Shown piece by piece: positions 32,113-41,265 of a stretch of 42,158 bases of DNA (position 1 is the first letter of the stretch; each line of letters starts with the position of its first letter). Under the pieces are notes generated by a model. It searched no databases, was not told the DNA's origin, and saw only the letters and a list, made by a program, of their open reading frames with translations. The DNA lies in the NCBI GenBank assembly GCA_910588205.1, contig CAJUQK010000021.1, positions 1 to 42,158 of the forward strand, in the 5' to 3' direction. Position numbers and translations under genes: made by a program. This DNA comes from an uncultured Eggerthellaceae bacterium. Its GTDB lineage: Bacteria; Actinomycetota; Coriobacteriia; Coriobacteriales; Eggerthellaceae.

Positions 32113-34998
32113 ATGCTTGAGCAAGAGCTCATACTGGATAGATACCGGGTGATCGGCAAAGCAGGTTCGGGTGGATACGCTACCGTCCAACATGCCTTCG
32201 ACACCCATCTCAAGCGTGATGTTGCCATCAAGTGCATTCGCATCACGCGTGCTGATGTAGATGCAGCAAAGCGCACGGCGGCCTTGCTGCGACAGATAGA
32301 TCGGCCTCCTGAAGTCTCCATTCCCATCGGCAGCTCCCGGGTGATCCCTGTAGGCGGCTCTGCTGCTGCGCGCATCCATCGGGAATCCACGCGCAGCGTC
32401 TATCGGCGTCACCGGAGCGGTCAACCTGCGTTCGGCTCCGTGGAAGGCGTGCGCGCCAACGTTCTTCCCCAGGAGCCTGGTTTCTTGAGCAAGCGCGAAG
32501 AGCGTCTCAGGCGCGGCAAAGACCGGAAGAGCAACAGGGGCACTGCCTTTGATCCACTTCCTGACCGAACCCAAGACATCCCAGCTGAGGTGCCTCCCGA
32601 AGAGGAGATCATCGAGGAGCCGCGCATCTCCAGACCGCGGGAGATCCCGTCTCTTGTGGATATGCTGCCTGGAGCGATCAGCGGCGCTGGGGAGACGAAG
32701 ATCAGCGGGGTGGATAGCGATGCCTTGAGCATCAACCTCGATCTAGAGGAGCTGCTCAGTCGGACGGAAGGACGTGGACAGAAGGCCCCCGCATCCGAAC
32801 CGGATTCAGGGGCGGGTGCCAAGAAAGCGCTCTCCTTCCTGGATGCCATGGATGCGGAAGAGCGAGCGCGTTGGCAAGGCAAGGGCGATGCTGGCCAGGA
32901 TGATATCTACCATCGCAACCTCGCCCTGGGTGGGGTTCGCGAGACGGCGCCTCTCGGAGAGGCCCCTCCTAGCATCACGGCGGTTGCTCAGTGGCAAGCC
33001 AGCGCGCAGCATCAACAGCGCCGAGAGCAAGCCTTCCGAAGTCGTAACGTCCGTCGTGCGAATATGCCTTCGCCATCTTCTCCGGCCAGCACGGCACTCA
33101 GTTCGGTTGAATTGGCGCAGCTGGATACCGTTCCTGGATTGGAGGAGGCGCGCACTGCCGCCCATCTGAACGATGCGAACATCGTCACCGTTTACGATTG
33201 CGTGGTAGAAGGTGACATGGCCTACGTCATCATGGAATACGTGGAAGGCAAGACGCTGGCCCGAATCATCCGAGAGCTGGGGGATGATATCACTCTGGAT
33301 ATGGTCAGCGCGGTGTTCGCGGGAGTGTCCCACGCTCTGGAGGTGGCTCACAAGTCGAATGTGCTGCACCTGGACATCAAGCCCGAGAATGTGGTGGTGA
33401 ATAAGGAAGGGACCGTCAAGGTGACGGATTTCGGCCTGTCCACACTGATGAACGAGAGCGGTCAGGGCAAGACCGGCGGCGGCACCATCGGGTATATGCC
33501 CCTTGAGCAGATGCGTCGTCAGCCGCTGGACGTGCGCACTGATGAATGGGCGCTGGCATCGCTTACCTATGAGATGCTCTCCGGCTCCAATCCGTTCCGT
33601 GCCAACACGTTGGCAGAGGCTGAGATGGTCATAGAAGATGCTGAGATCGTCTTACCCTCCCGATGTTGGGATGGGATGAGCGAGGCGGTAGACGACATCA
33701 TGTTCACGGCGCTCTCCCCCGATGCTGACGGGCGCTTCGATACCATCGCTGAATTCTCCAAGGCGCTCACGCCGAATCTAGGGAGCGCAAAAGAGGGCAT
33801 TAAGCAGCTCTCCCGAGCTGTGGCCACACTCCCGGCAGCTGCCACTTCAGATACGGCCGAGGAGGGCGAAGAGGGTGCGGGAGGCAGAGGCGGCTTCTTC
33901 GCTGGTTTGTTCGGGGGTCGTGGGAAGGCAGAAGCTGCTGGTACGACCGGTGCGATGGATACAGAGGCGGGATCCTCGGCCGCACAGGGGGCTCGCGCGG
34001 GTCAACCAGTGCGGGATGATGATCGGGGGCGCGAAGAGAGAAAGAGCCGATCAGAGCGGACGGAGCGCGAACAGCGCGCACCTCGTCCGCCTCGGGAGCC
34101 CTTCATCGACCGATTGGGAGAGCGTGGCGCTGGGTGGGTGAAGCGCGTGGTCGCGGGCATCTCAGCAGCCATGATCTCAGCGGTGGGCCTGCTCAACTTC
34201 CGAATGCAGTTCGGTGAGGGGACCACCCCCGCGGGCACCCAAGACACCACCTTCGGTCTCTTCTCTACCGTGCCCTTGGCAGCGGTCATCGTCCTCCTTT
34301 TGCTCATGGCGCTGGCAGTGCTGAAGCCAAGGGTGGGATTCCTTGGTGCCTACGGTGCTTTCGCTCTTTCCCTCATGTTCAGCCAAGCATGGACCTGCGC
34401 GTTGCTCTTGGTGATCGGTTTGGGCGCTTGGTGGTGGTTCGCAGGCCGCAGGAGCGATGGCTCTTGCACCTTGGTCATGATGACGGCATTGCTGGGTTCC
34501 GTTGGCTTCGCCGCGGTGGTGCCGGTGGTGGCCGGAGCGGTCATGGATGTGCGTGAGGCATTGGCGGCTTCGGCCGGGTCTATCGTGAGCGCTATCGTGT
34601 TCGCTGCCTTGGGCTCTCATAGCCTTGCGAATTGGGAAGTGTATGCGAATTTCATCGTTGCTGTGAACCCCGTCATTGCCGGTGCGGTCATCACGAACGG
34701 GTTGAACGAGACCCTCGCCAGCGCAGGTACGTGGGTCGTTGCCGGATCATGGCTTATGGGGGCGGGAGCCTTCTCGCTCTTCTGCCTTCGAGGCACCAAG
34801 GCATTCGACATCGTGGGATCGGTGGTCTGTGGAGCCATCATCATCTGCGGGATGCTGGTGCTGCCGCCGCTGGTGGGCGTGCAGAACGGGCTCATGCCCC
34901 TGTCTGTTGCCGGGGCTTTAGTGCCAGCTCTTGTGGGAGTCGTCTTCGCGGTGGCGAATGTGACTGACCGTGTGCGCATGGCGGAAGGGGAGTGGTAG
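32113..34998 (+). CDS. Membrane Ser/Thr protein kinase with large insert in the N-lobe
   Basis: A 961-residue PknB-type kinase. The glycine loop GKAGSGGYATV is near residue 16, the ATP lysine is Lys40 (VAIK), the catalytic loop is HLDIKPEN (419-426; D421), and DFG is 439-441. About 300 residues separate Lys40 from the helix-C glutamate candidates (344-345); the usual distance is about 15-20, so a low-complexity insert of some 285 residues lies between strand 3 and helix C. After the kinase domain (to about 560) comes a charged linker, then about eight membrane helices from residue 680. The start is set at ATG 32113 because it gives the usual N-terminus; ATG 32089 is an alternative. The downstream gene starts two bases after its stop, so the two are coupled. 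Confidence 0.85.
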   Translation: MLEQELILDRYRVIGKAGSGGYATVQHAFDTHLKRDVAIKCIRITRADVDAAKRTAALLRQIDRPPEVSIPIGSSRVIPVGGSAAARIHRESTRSVYRRHRSGQPAFGSVEGVRANVLPQEPGFLSKREERLRRGKDRKSNRGTAFDPLPDRTQDIPAEVPPEEEIIEEPRISRPREIPSLVDMLPGAISGAGETKISGVDSDALSINLDLEELLSRTEGRGQKAPASEPDSGAGAKKALSFLDAMDAEERARWQGKGDAGQDDIYHRNLALGGVRETAPLGEAPPSITAVAQWQASAQHQQRREQAFRSRNVRRANMPSPSSPASTALSSVELAQLDTVPGLEEARTAAHLNDANIVTVYDCVVEGDMAYVIMEYVEGKTLARIIRELGDDITLDMVSAVFAGVSHALEVAHKSNVLHLDIKPENVVVNKEGTVKVTDFGLSTLMNESGQGKTGGGTIGYMPLEQMRRQPLDVRTDEWALASLTYEMLSGSNPFRANTLAEAEMVIEDAEIVLPSRCWDGMSEAVDDIMFTALSPDADGRFDTIAEFSKALTPNLGSAKEGIKQLSRAVATLPAAATSDTAEEGEEGAGGRGGFFAGLFGGRGKAEAAGTTGAMDTEAGSSAAQGARAGQPVRDDDRGREERKSRSERTEREQRAPRPPREPFIDRLGERGAGWVKRVVAGISAAMISAVGLLNFRMQFGEGTTPAGTQDTTFGLFSTVPLAAVIVLLLLMALAVLKPRVGFLGAYGAFALSLMFSQAWTCALLLVIGLGAWWWFAGRRSDGSCTLVMMTALLGSVGFAAVVPVVAGAVMDVREALAASAGSIVSAIVFAALGSHSLANWEVYANFIVAVNPVIAGAVITNGLNETLASAGTWVVAGSWLMGAGAFSLFCLRGTKAFDIVGSVVCGAIIICGMLVLPPLVGVQNGLMPLSVAGALVPALVGVVFAVANVTDRVRMAEGEW

Positions 34999-34999
34999 C

Positions 35000-36259
35000 A
35001 TGCCAGCATCTTCAGATCAAGAGACTGTTGAGGAGAACCCGTCTGATCAGGCCGTCTCGAATCAGGATGCATCTGATCAGCAACCCGGTGAAGGTGGGGC
35101 CTCGGGGCAACCTGCTGAGAACGCTCCGGCTAGTGCTCCGGCTGCACCGCCGAAGAAGGACCGCAAAGCCCTCACCATCGCCCTGGCCGTGTTCTCCATC
35201 GTCGTGTTCGCGGGCATCGGCTTGGTTATCTTCAATGCTACGGGAACGTCGGCTGCCGAAAAGGCCATGGCGGATTCTTTGGCCCAAGACCCGGTCATCA
35301 CTGAACGGGTCATCTCCAGCACCTGGGGAGAGCAGCGTGGCTTCACCACCACGAATGTAGAGGTGCGTGACCTTGACCGCGGCTTCCTGGCGCCTGCCGC
35401 TACGGCCACAGTTTCCGTAAGAGCAACGAATGGCTCTTTTGAGCTGAATGACACCTTCTCTGTCCAATGCGAGGACCGAGGCTATGGCTGGGCCATCACT
35501 CAGGCGGATATGACGAAGGATATCTACCAGCCTGCTGCCAAGATCCCGGACGAGGTACTGCTGGCCAATCTGCCCGCTATCATGACGAAGGCAGATGAAG
35601 TGAACGGGAGTCTGGCCTACGCCAATCCTTTGAATGTAGCTGATTTCTTCGGCGTGGATACAAAGGCTGTTGTCGTGAGCAATGAATTCGATCGGGGCGA
35701 AGAGGACGCAACCATCGCTCTCACGCGCATGGTGGATGGCATTGCCCACGAGGGCGAGCTGGATGTGGTGATGGGTTGGGACGCTCAGGCGCAGCCGCCG
35801 GACTGGACGCTCATCAGCGTTACTGCACTCGGGGATACCGAAGGGGCTATGGGTTCAGTGGTGCGCGAAGGTTTGCCAGCCTCTGCCACGAGGGCAGATG
35901 AGGCCGAAATGGCTGGGAAAGATGCTGGCGGAGGGAGCTTTTGGGTCAACTTCATGACGAGGATGCTCGGTCAGGAGAGCTCACCCTATGTTCGCATCGG
36001 TTTCGCGAATATCGCCAACAATGATACGGATATGCAGTTCACGGTCATATCCAATGAAACAGGGGAGATGCTTTACGAATCTCCGCGCATCGCCCCGGGG
36101 ATGTGCCTTGACTTCTTCACCCTTGCCGAACCCCTTGAACCTGGAGACCATCCCGTCACCGTCCAATATACTGCCTATGGTGACGGATGGCGCTACGATG
36201 ACACCGTCAACGTCGACCGTGATTGCAACATCTATGTGACGGAGGATATGCATCTATGA
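35000..36259 (+). CDS. Membrane-anchored extracytoplasmic protein
   Basis: A 419-residue protein. A Gln/Ala/Pro/Glu-rich cytoplasmic segment (1-53) precedes one membrane helix (about 56-78), and the rest is extracytoplasmic. The C-terminal domain (about 325-419) resembles that of the protein at 39118: both have a strand pattern ending in a GE-x-(L/V)-Y-x-S-x-x-I-x-P segment and a PL-x-x-G-x-(H/Y)-P-(V/A)-T turn. No catalytic motif is recognised. It is coupled to the kinase gene (one base between the kinase stop and its ATG) and overlaps purB by four bases. It may be a ligand-binding or cell-wall-associated partner of the kinase. Confidence 0.75.
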   Translation: MPASSDQETVEENPSDQAVSNQDASDQQPGEGGASGQPAENAPASAPAAPPKKDRKALTIALAVFSIVVFAGIGLVIFNATGTSAAEKAMADSLAQDPVITERVISSTWGEQRGFTTTNVEVRDLDRGFLAPAATATVSVRATNGSFELNDTFSVQCEDRGYGWAITQADMTKDIYQPAAKIPDEVLLANLPAIMTKADEVNGSLAYANPLNVADFFGVDTKAVVVSNEFDRGEEDATIALTRMVDGIAHEGELDVVMGWDAQAQPPDWTLISVTALGDTEGAMGSVVREGLPASATRADEAEMAGKDAGGGSFWVNFMTRMLGQESSPYVRIGFANIANNDTDMQFTVISNETGEMLYESPRIAPGMCLDFFTLAEPLEPGDHPVTVQYTAYGDGWRYDDTVNVDRDCNIYVTEDMHL

Positions 36260-37620
36260 TAAGCCGCTATACCTTGCCTGAGATGGGCCACATCTGGGAT
36301 TTTCAGAACAAGTTCGACATCTGGCGCGAGATAGAGGTGCTGGCCTGTGAGGCCCAGGCAGAGCTGGGTGTCATTGGCATCACGGCCGAAGAGGCTCAGT
36401 GGATCCGGGATCATGCTGCAGCGGAGGCAGAGCGCATCTCAGAGATAGAGAAGACCACGAACCATGATGTGATCGCCTTCACGACGAACATGGCCGAGCA
36501 TATTGACGCTGATGTTCCCGAAGGCCAAGAGAAGCCCAGCCGCTGGGTGCATTTCGGCATGACTTCCTCTGATTTGGGCGACACCGCGCTTAGCTATCAG
36601 ATCGTTCAGGCCATCGATATCATCATCGCTGACATCCGCCGCCTGGGTGACACGTGCAAGCGCCGCGCCTTCGAGCTGCGCGACACCCTATGTGTGGGCC
36701 GTACCCATGGCATCCATGCGGAGCCCATGACGTTCGGCATGAAGTTCGGTAGCTGGGCTTGGGCGCTGCACCGTTGCTTGGTGCGCATGGAGGAAGCTCG
36801 CGAAGTGGCTGCCGTGGGTGCTATTTCCGGTGCTGTGGGCACGTACTCCAGCATCGATCCCTTCGTGGAGCGCTATGTCTGCGAGCGGCTAGGTCTCACA
36901 CCGGACCCCCTTTCCACTCAGGTGCTGGCACGGGACCGTCACGCTCAGGTGGCAGCGGCTCTGGCGGTGACGGCTTCAACGTTGGAGAGCATCGCCATGC
37001 AGGTGAGATTACTCCAGCAATCGGATGTGATCGAAGCCGAAGAGCCGTTCACCAAGGGCCAGAAGGGCTCTTCGGCCATGCCCCACAAGCGCAACCCCAT
37101 CACGGCGGAGCGCGTCTGTGGCATGGCGCGCATCGTAAAGGCGAACGCCCAAGTGGCCTTCGACGATGTTGCTCTTTGGTATGAGCGGGATATCTCCCAT
37201 TCCAGTGCAGAACGCATCGCCCTGGCAGATAGCTTCATCGCCTTGGACTACATGTTCTCCAAGATGCAGTGGATGCTGGACGGGCTCAATGTGTACCCGG
37301 CGAAGATGGAGCATAACCTCTGGCGCACCCGCGGACTCATCTTCTCCAGCAAGATGCTGCTGGCGCTCGTAGAGGCAGGTATGACTCGCGAGGATGCCTA
37401 TGTGGTGGTGCAGCGCAACGCCATGGAGGTTTGGGAGGACATCCAGAATGCGGCCGAGGGCCTCTCTTTCAAGGATCGCATCCTGGCCGATGACAAGGTT
37501 CAGGAGCTCTTGACTGAAGGCAGCCTGACGGAAGAGCGCGTGAATGCCATCTTTGATCCAAATGCCTTCCTCACGCGCGTGGGCGTGGTGTTCGACCGCT
37601 TGGAGCCGTTGGAATTCTAA
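36256..37620 (+). CDS. purB: Adenylosuccinate lyase
   Basis: A 454-residue enzyme of purine synthesis: it converts SAICAR to AICAR and adenylosuccinate to AMP, releasing fumarate. The fumarase/lyase signature GSSAMPHKRNP is present, as is HFGMTSSDLGDTA. The ATG overlaps the stop of the previous gene (ATGA) and follows GGAGG. It is an unusual neighbour for a kinase operon; expression is probably linked by overlap. Confidence 0.96.
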   Translation: MISRYTLPEMGHIWDFQNKFDIWREIEVLACEAQAELGVIGITAEEAQWIRDHAAAEAERISEIEKTTNHDVIAFTTNMAEHIDADVPEGQEKPSRWVHFGMTSSDLGDTALSYQIVQAIDIIIADIRRLGDTCKRRAFELRDTLCVGRTHGIHAEPMTFGMKFGSWAWALHRCLVRMEEAREVAAVGAISGAVGTYSSIDPFVERYVCERLGLTPDPLSTQVLARDRHAQVAAALAVTASTLESIAMQVRLLQQSDVIEAEEPFTKGQKGSSAMPHKRNPITAERVCGMARIVKANAQVAFDDVALWYERDISHSSAERIALADSFIALDYMFSKMQWMLDGLNVYPAKMEHNLWRTRGLIFSSKMLLALVEAGMTREDAYVVVQRNAMEVWEDIQNAAEGLSFKDRILADDKVQELLTEGSLTEERVNAIFDPNAFLTRVGVVFDRLEPLEF

Positions 37621-37633
37621 AGCCGTTCGGCTC

Positions 37634-38950
37634 CTAAACCTGATTCGGGAACCGCAAGGAGATGGTGGTCCCCTCCCCGGGGGTGGATATCACCGTCATG
37701 GAGGCGCCTTCCCCATAGAACCCGTGCATGCGGTCATGGACGTTCTTGACGGCTATGCCCAGGCCTGTTTCTGATCGGGGATGCATGATGGAGTTGCAGG
37801 TCTCCTGATCCATCCCTACACCGTCATCCTGCACGTCCACTATCACGTCTCGGTCCTCCACCGTAGCGGTGATGCGTACGGTCAGGAGCCCCTCAGGAGG
37901 CATGGCGTGCTTGACGGCATTCTCTACCATGGGCTGCAAGAGGAAGGGGGGCACCAGCATTTCCTGGATGTTCTCAGCGTCCTTCCCCAGATCGACCTCC
38001 ATCTGTAGACGGTCATCGCCGAATCGGGCTACTTCGAACATGAAGTAGCGCTGGGTCTGCTCCAACTCCTTCGCCAGTCGGATCTTGTCCTGAGAGTTCT
38101 CAAGGGTAGAGCGGTAGAACACGGCGAATTCACGCAAGAGCAGGCGGGCTTTCGGCGGGTCGGTGCGTATGAGCGAAGCGATGGTGTTGATGGTATTGAA
38201 CAGGAAGTGCGGGTTGATCTGGTTCTGGAGCATCTTCAGCTCCATCGAGGTAGCCAGGTCCCGCTGGCGCTCCAATTCTGCAGCGGCTATCTGGGTGGAG
38301 AGCAGCGTGCCAAAACCCTGAGCGATGGATTTCTGGGTTTCGGTGATCTTGCGGGCCGTGCGATAGTAGAACTTGAGCGTGCCGAAGATCTCGCGACCAA
38401 CGATGAGCGGGATGATGATGGCTGCTTCGATGACCGTGGGGCCTTCGGGAAAGCCGATATCCTCATGAGTGTAGATGACGCGCGGCACGCCTTCGGCGAT
38501 GACCCCATGGGTGGCTTGGGTGCGGATGTTCGCACCGGAAGGATTCTCCGCTTCCATATACCCGGCATACCCCAAGATCACCGTGCGGTCAGTGATGGCA
38601 ACGGCAATGGCTTGGGTGCTGGGCAAGAGATATTCGCAGATCCTTTGGGCGGCAGCCTGGTCAAGGCCGTTGCTGGTGAGATCGACCATCGTGGAGGAAA
38701 GGCGCAGCATGGCATCGGTCTGGCGTGCGCGGATGGAATCCGGGTCAAGCAGCAAGTGCATGATGATAGCCACGCTGATGGTGAAGATGAGCCCTGCGGT
38801 GATCACCACGGGAATGGAGCTGGGGCTGGAGAAGATGGTCCACAGCAGCGTGACACCTGCCAAAAGCGCTACCAGCCCGGCGAGCATCTCCAAAGAGAGT
38901 GGCCTGGGGACCATATGGCGGATCCGTTTCTTGCTATCATAGGTTCTCAC
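37634..38950 (-). CDS. LytS/YehU-type sensor histidine kinase
   Basis: A 438-residue kinase of the His_kinase/HATPase_c type. Two membrane helices near the N-terminus (about 20-65) replace the five-helix sensor of LytS. A GAF-like domain (about 80-220) and then the phosphoacceptor region QNQINPHFLFNTINTIASL (His within PHFLFN), the N-box (MVENAVKHA) and G-boxes (DDGVGM, GLGIAVKNV) follow. It starts with GTG at 38950 after GGAG. These kinases usually pair with a LytTR-type response regulator encoded next door; none is present here, so the partner is elsewhere. Confidence 0.88.
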   Translation of the reverse strand: MRTYDSKKRIRHMVPRPLSLEMLAGLVALLAGVTLLWTIFSSPSSIPVVITAGLIFTISVAIIMHLLLDPDSIRARQTDAMLRLSSTMVDLTSNGLDQAAAQRICEYLLPSTQAIAVAITDRTVILGYAGYMEAENPSGANIRTQATHGVIAEGVPRVIYTHEDIGFPEGPTVIEAAIIIPLIVGREIFGTLKFYYRTARKITETQKSIAQGFGTLLSTQIAAAELERQRDLATSMELKMLQNQINPHFLFNTINTIASLIRTDPPKARLLLREFAVFYRSTLENSQDKIRLAKELEQTQRYFMFEVARFGDDRLQMEVDLGKDAENIQEMLVPPFLLQPMVENAVKHAMPPEGLLTVRITATVEDRDVIVDVQDDGVGMDQETCNSIMHPRSETGLGIAVKNVHDRMHGFYGEGASMTVISTPGEGTTISLRFPNQV

Positions 38951-39117
38951 GTTCAGTCTCCTGCTTCCAGTTCGCCCGCTCTCGTCTTTGAGGGGACGAA
39001 AGTGACACTCTGCACGATGCGTTTTTTACAAAAGATATCCGAACCGTTAATATACTCACAGCTTATTATGCTCTTTATGGGCGCAATGAGAATTCGGCGA
39101 AGAACAAGGAAGCGCAC

Positions 39118-39918
39118 ATGACGGGAAACATGCAGAATAGACCGGCATCCCAGGGTGATACCCCCGGGCACGCTTCGAATGCACAGATACCGCAATCGAT
39201 GCCGCAGTCTTATACTGGGCAAACAGGTCAGCATCCGCCTGTACAGGGTCATCCTGCACAGAGCGATCATCAACAATTCCAGCAGCCCTATGGCCAGCAT
39301 CCTGCAGGGCAGCCTGAGCGGCGCCCTTTCCCGGGCGGAGATACCCCTCAGGGGCAGGCACCACAGCAGCCCAAGCAGGCTGTTCGGCAAGAGTCGCCTG
39401 CGGTCAAGCCGGGGCGCAGCGCTAAGGGCAAGCGGAACATCATCATCGCCATCTGTGCGGCGGTGATCATCGTCATCATCGCTGGAGCCCTCGTGTTCGC
39501 GAATGTTTCCGGGAATGCCTTCTTTGACTCCTCCGCTCAGTCTGGGCAGCCATCCTATAAGACTCCTGAGGAGATAGAGGCAGAGCGCAACCGCCAGATG
39601 GAAGAGGGCATGCTCAATATCTCCATCGCCAGCGTGATCGAATTCGAGAATGGCACCTCTCCGGGAACCGCCTTCATTGAGAACGTTCCTTCCAACAAGT
39701 ACGTGCTCAAAGTGACCATCACCACTGACAACAACGGGGAAGTGGTCTATCAGTCCGGCGGCATCAAGCCTGATAGCTTCATCGAGACCATCACCTTGTC
39801 CAAGCCTTTGGCGGCGGGTACGTATCCGGCAACTGCTACGTTCGTTGCCTATAACCCTGACACCTTGCAGGAGGTAGGCCAGGCGAACGCCAAGGTCACG
39901 CTGGTCGTCAAGCAGTAG
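39118..39918 (+). CDS. Membrane-anchored protein with Gln/Pro-rich N-terminus
   Basis: A 266-residue protein. The first 100 residues are rich in Gln, Pro, Gly and His, ending in a basic patch (KPGRSAKGKR) before one membrane helix (about 108-130). The C-terminal domain (about 160-266) is extracytoplasmic and related to that of the protein at 35000 (shared GEVVYQSGGIKP and PLAAGTYPATATFVAY). No catalytic motif is visible. Divergent from the histidine kinase gene across a 167-base AT-richer intergenic region, so the two may share control. Confidence 0.75.
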   Translation: MTGNMQNRPASQGDTPGHASNAQIPQSMPQSYTGQTGQHPPVQGHPAQSDHQQFQQPYGQHPAGQPERRPFPGGDTPQGQAPQQPKQAVRQESPAVKPGRSAKGKRNIIIAICAAVIIVIIAGALVFANVSGNAFFDSSAQSGQPSYKTPEEIEAERNRQMEEGMLNISIASVIEFENGTSPGTAFIENVPSNKYVLKVTITTDNNGEVVYQSGGIKPDSFIETITLSKPLAAGTYPATATFVAYNPDTLQEVGQANAKVTLVVKQ

Positions 39919-39951
39919 CTTTGGCGGCTGCGAGGGAAGAGGCCTGACACC

Positions 39952-41265
39952 GTGAAGCCGGCAGTAGTCATCCCCACGTTCATCACGAGTGCGCGGCGCC
40001 GTAATGAGACCAAGGGTATCGTGGGGAACTACGACCACACCACCAACATCAACGATGAAGGTGAACTGGACCGCTGCCTGGCATCCTTAGAGTGCGTTGA
40101 GAATCTTGGACTGGTCATCCTGTTGGTAGCGGCTGACCGCTCGCTGGAAGCAGAGGCTCTGGCGAAGGTTCGCAAGACAGCTGCCGCCCATCGGCAGCTC
40201 TCCACATTGGTGATTGGCTCAACGGAACTGGCGCTCGTTCGCCAGCGTATGGAGCAATTGGGCATCACGAACGTCAATCAGCAGATCGGGCTGCGCGGCT
40301 ATGGGGCCGTTCGCAATCTGGGGTTGGTGATAGCGAACACACTGGGGTTCGATGCCGTCATCTTCTTGGATGATGATGAGGTCATCGATGACCCTGATTT
40401 CATGCGCAAGGCAGCCTATGGCCTCGGGAAGCTCACCAAGAAAGGCGTACCCATCCTGGCTAAGACAGGCTACTACATCAACGACCAAGGTTCCTACTAT
40501 TCCAAATGGGAGGATCGCTGGTATAACCGGTTCTGGCAACAGGGCAGCGCTTTCAATGACTGGATCCGTCACGCCATGGCGGGCCCACGGCTCTCCCGCA
40601 GCAACCATGTTTGTGGCGGCTGCCTTGCCATCCACAAGGAGGCCTTCCGACGTTTGGCCTTCGACCCATGGATCCCTCGAGGGGAAGACCTTGACTACAT
40701 GCTAGACCTACGCATGTATGGTTCCGATATCTGGTTCGACAACCAATGGCAGCTTCGCCATCTACCGCCCAAGACCAAGCATGAAGGGGCGCGCTTTCGC
40801 CAAGATATCTTCCGCTGGCTCTATGAGCACGCAAAGCTCGAATACAGCTACTCGCTCATCGATCTCTTGCGCATCACGCCTCAATCCCTGAAACCCTATC
40901 CGGGACCGTTCCTGGAGCGAGGCTTATCGCGGCGCATTGCCATCACGGCGTTCTTGCGTAGCTTGGTGCGGCCGGATAAGAAGGCCTATCGACGGGCGGC
41001 GAAAGAAGCTCTGGGTGAGGCGCGACGTTACGCTGAGCAGAACTGTGCGAACTATTTCGAGTTCCAGCGCACTTGGCCGCAGATCATGGAACGTATGGAT
41101 TCTGACCGCATGTTGACCACTGCCTTGGTGCAGTCAGCGTTGCTCGAACAAGAGCCTTCGTTGGATCCAGCCCAGGTTATCGAAGAGCCACAGGTGCCGG
41201 GCAGGGAAGCGAACGTGGATCCGGGCGCCACTAGTCAGATCCGGCTCGACCTGAAGGATGCCTGA
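39952..41265 (+). CDS. Glycosyltransferase (GT-A fold, family 2-like)
   Basis: A 437-residue protein with an N-terminal GT-A nucleotide-sugar domain: AVVIPTFIT, the RGYGAVRNLGL segment and the metal-binding IFLDDDEVIDDPDF (about 140-153), then CGGCLAIHKEAF. It has no membrane helix. The likely product is a polysaccharide or glycolipid sugar transfer; the acceptor is unknown. Start taken as GTG at 39952, preceded by GAGGGAAGAGG at a slightly long distance. It overlaps the next gene by eight bases. Confidence 0.82.
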   Translation: MKPAVVIPTFITSARRRNETKGIVGNYDHTTNINDEGELDRCLASLECVENLGLVILLVAADRSLEAEALAKVRKTAAAHRQLSTLVIGSTELALVRQRMEQLGITNVNQQIGLRGYGAVRNLGLVIANTLGFDAVIFLDDDEVIDDPDFMRKAAYGLGKLTKKGVPILAKTGYYINDQGSYYSKWEDRWYNRFWQQGSAFNDWIRHAMAGPRLSRSNHVCGGCLAIHKEAFRRLAFDPWIPRGEDLDYMLDLRMYGSDIWFDNQWQLRHLPPKTKHEGARFRQDIFRWLYEHAKLEYSYSLIDLLRITPQSLKPYPGPFLERGLSRRIAITAFLRSLVRPDKKAYRRAAKEALGEARRYAEQNCANYFEFQRTWPQIMERMDSDRMLTTALVQSALLEQEPSLDPAQVIEEPQVPGREANVDPGATSQIRLDLKDA

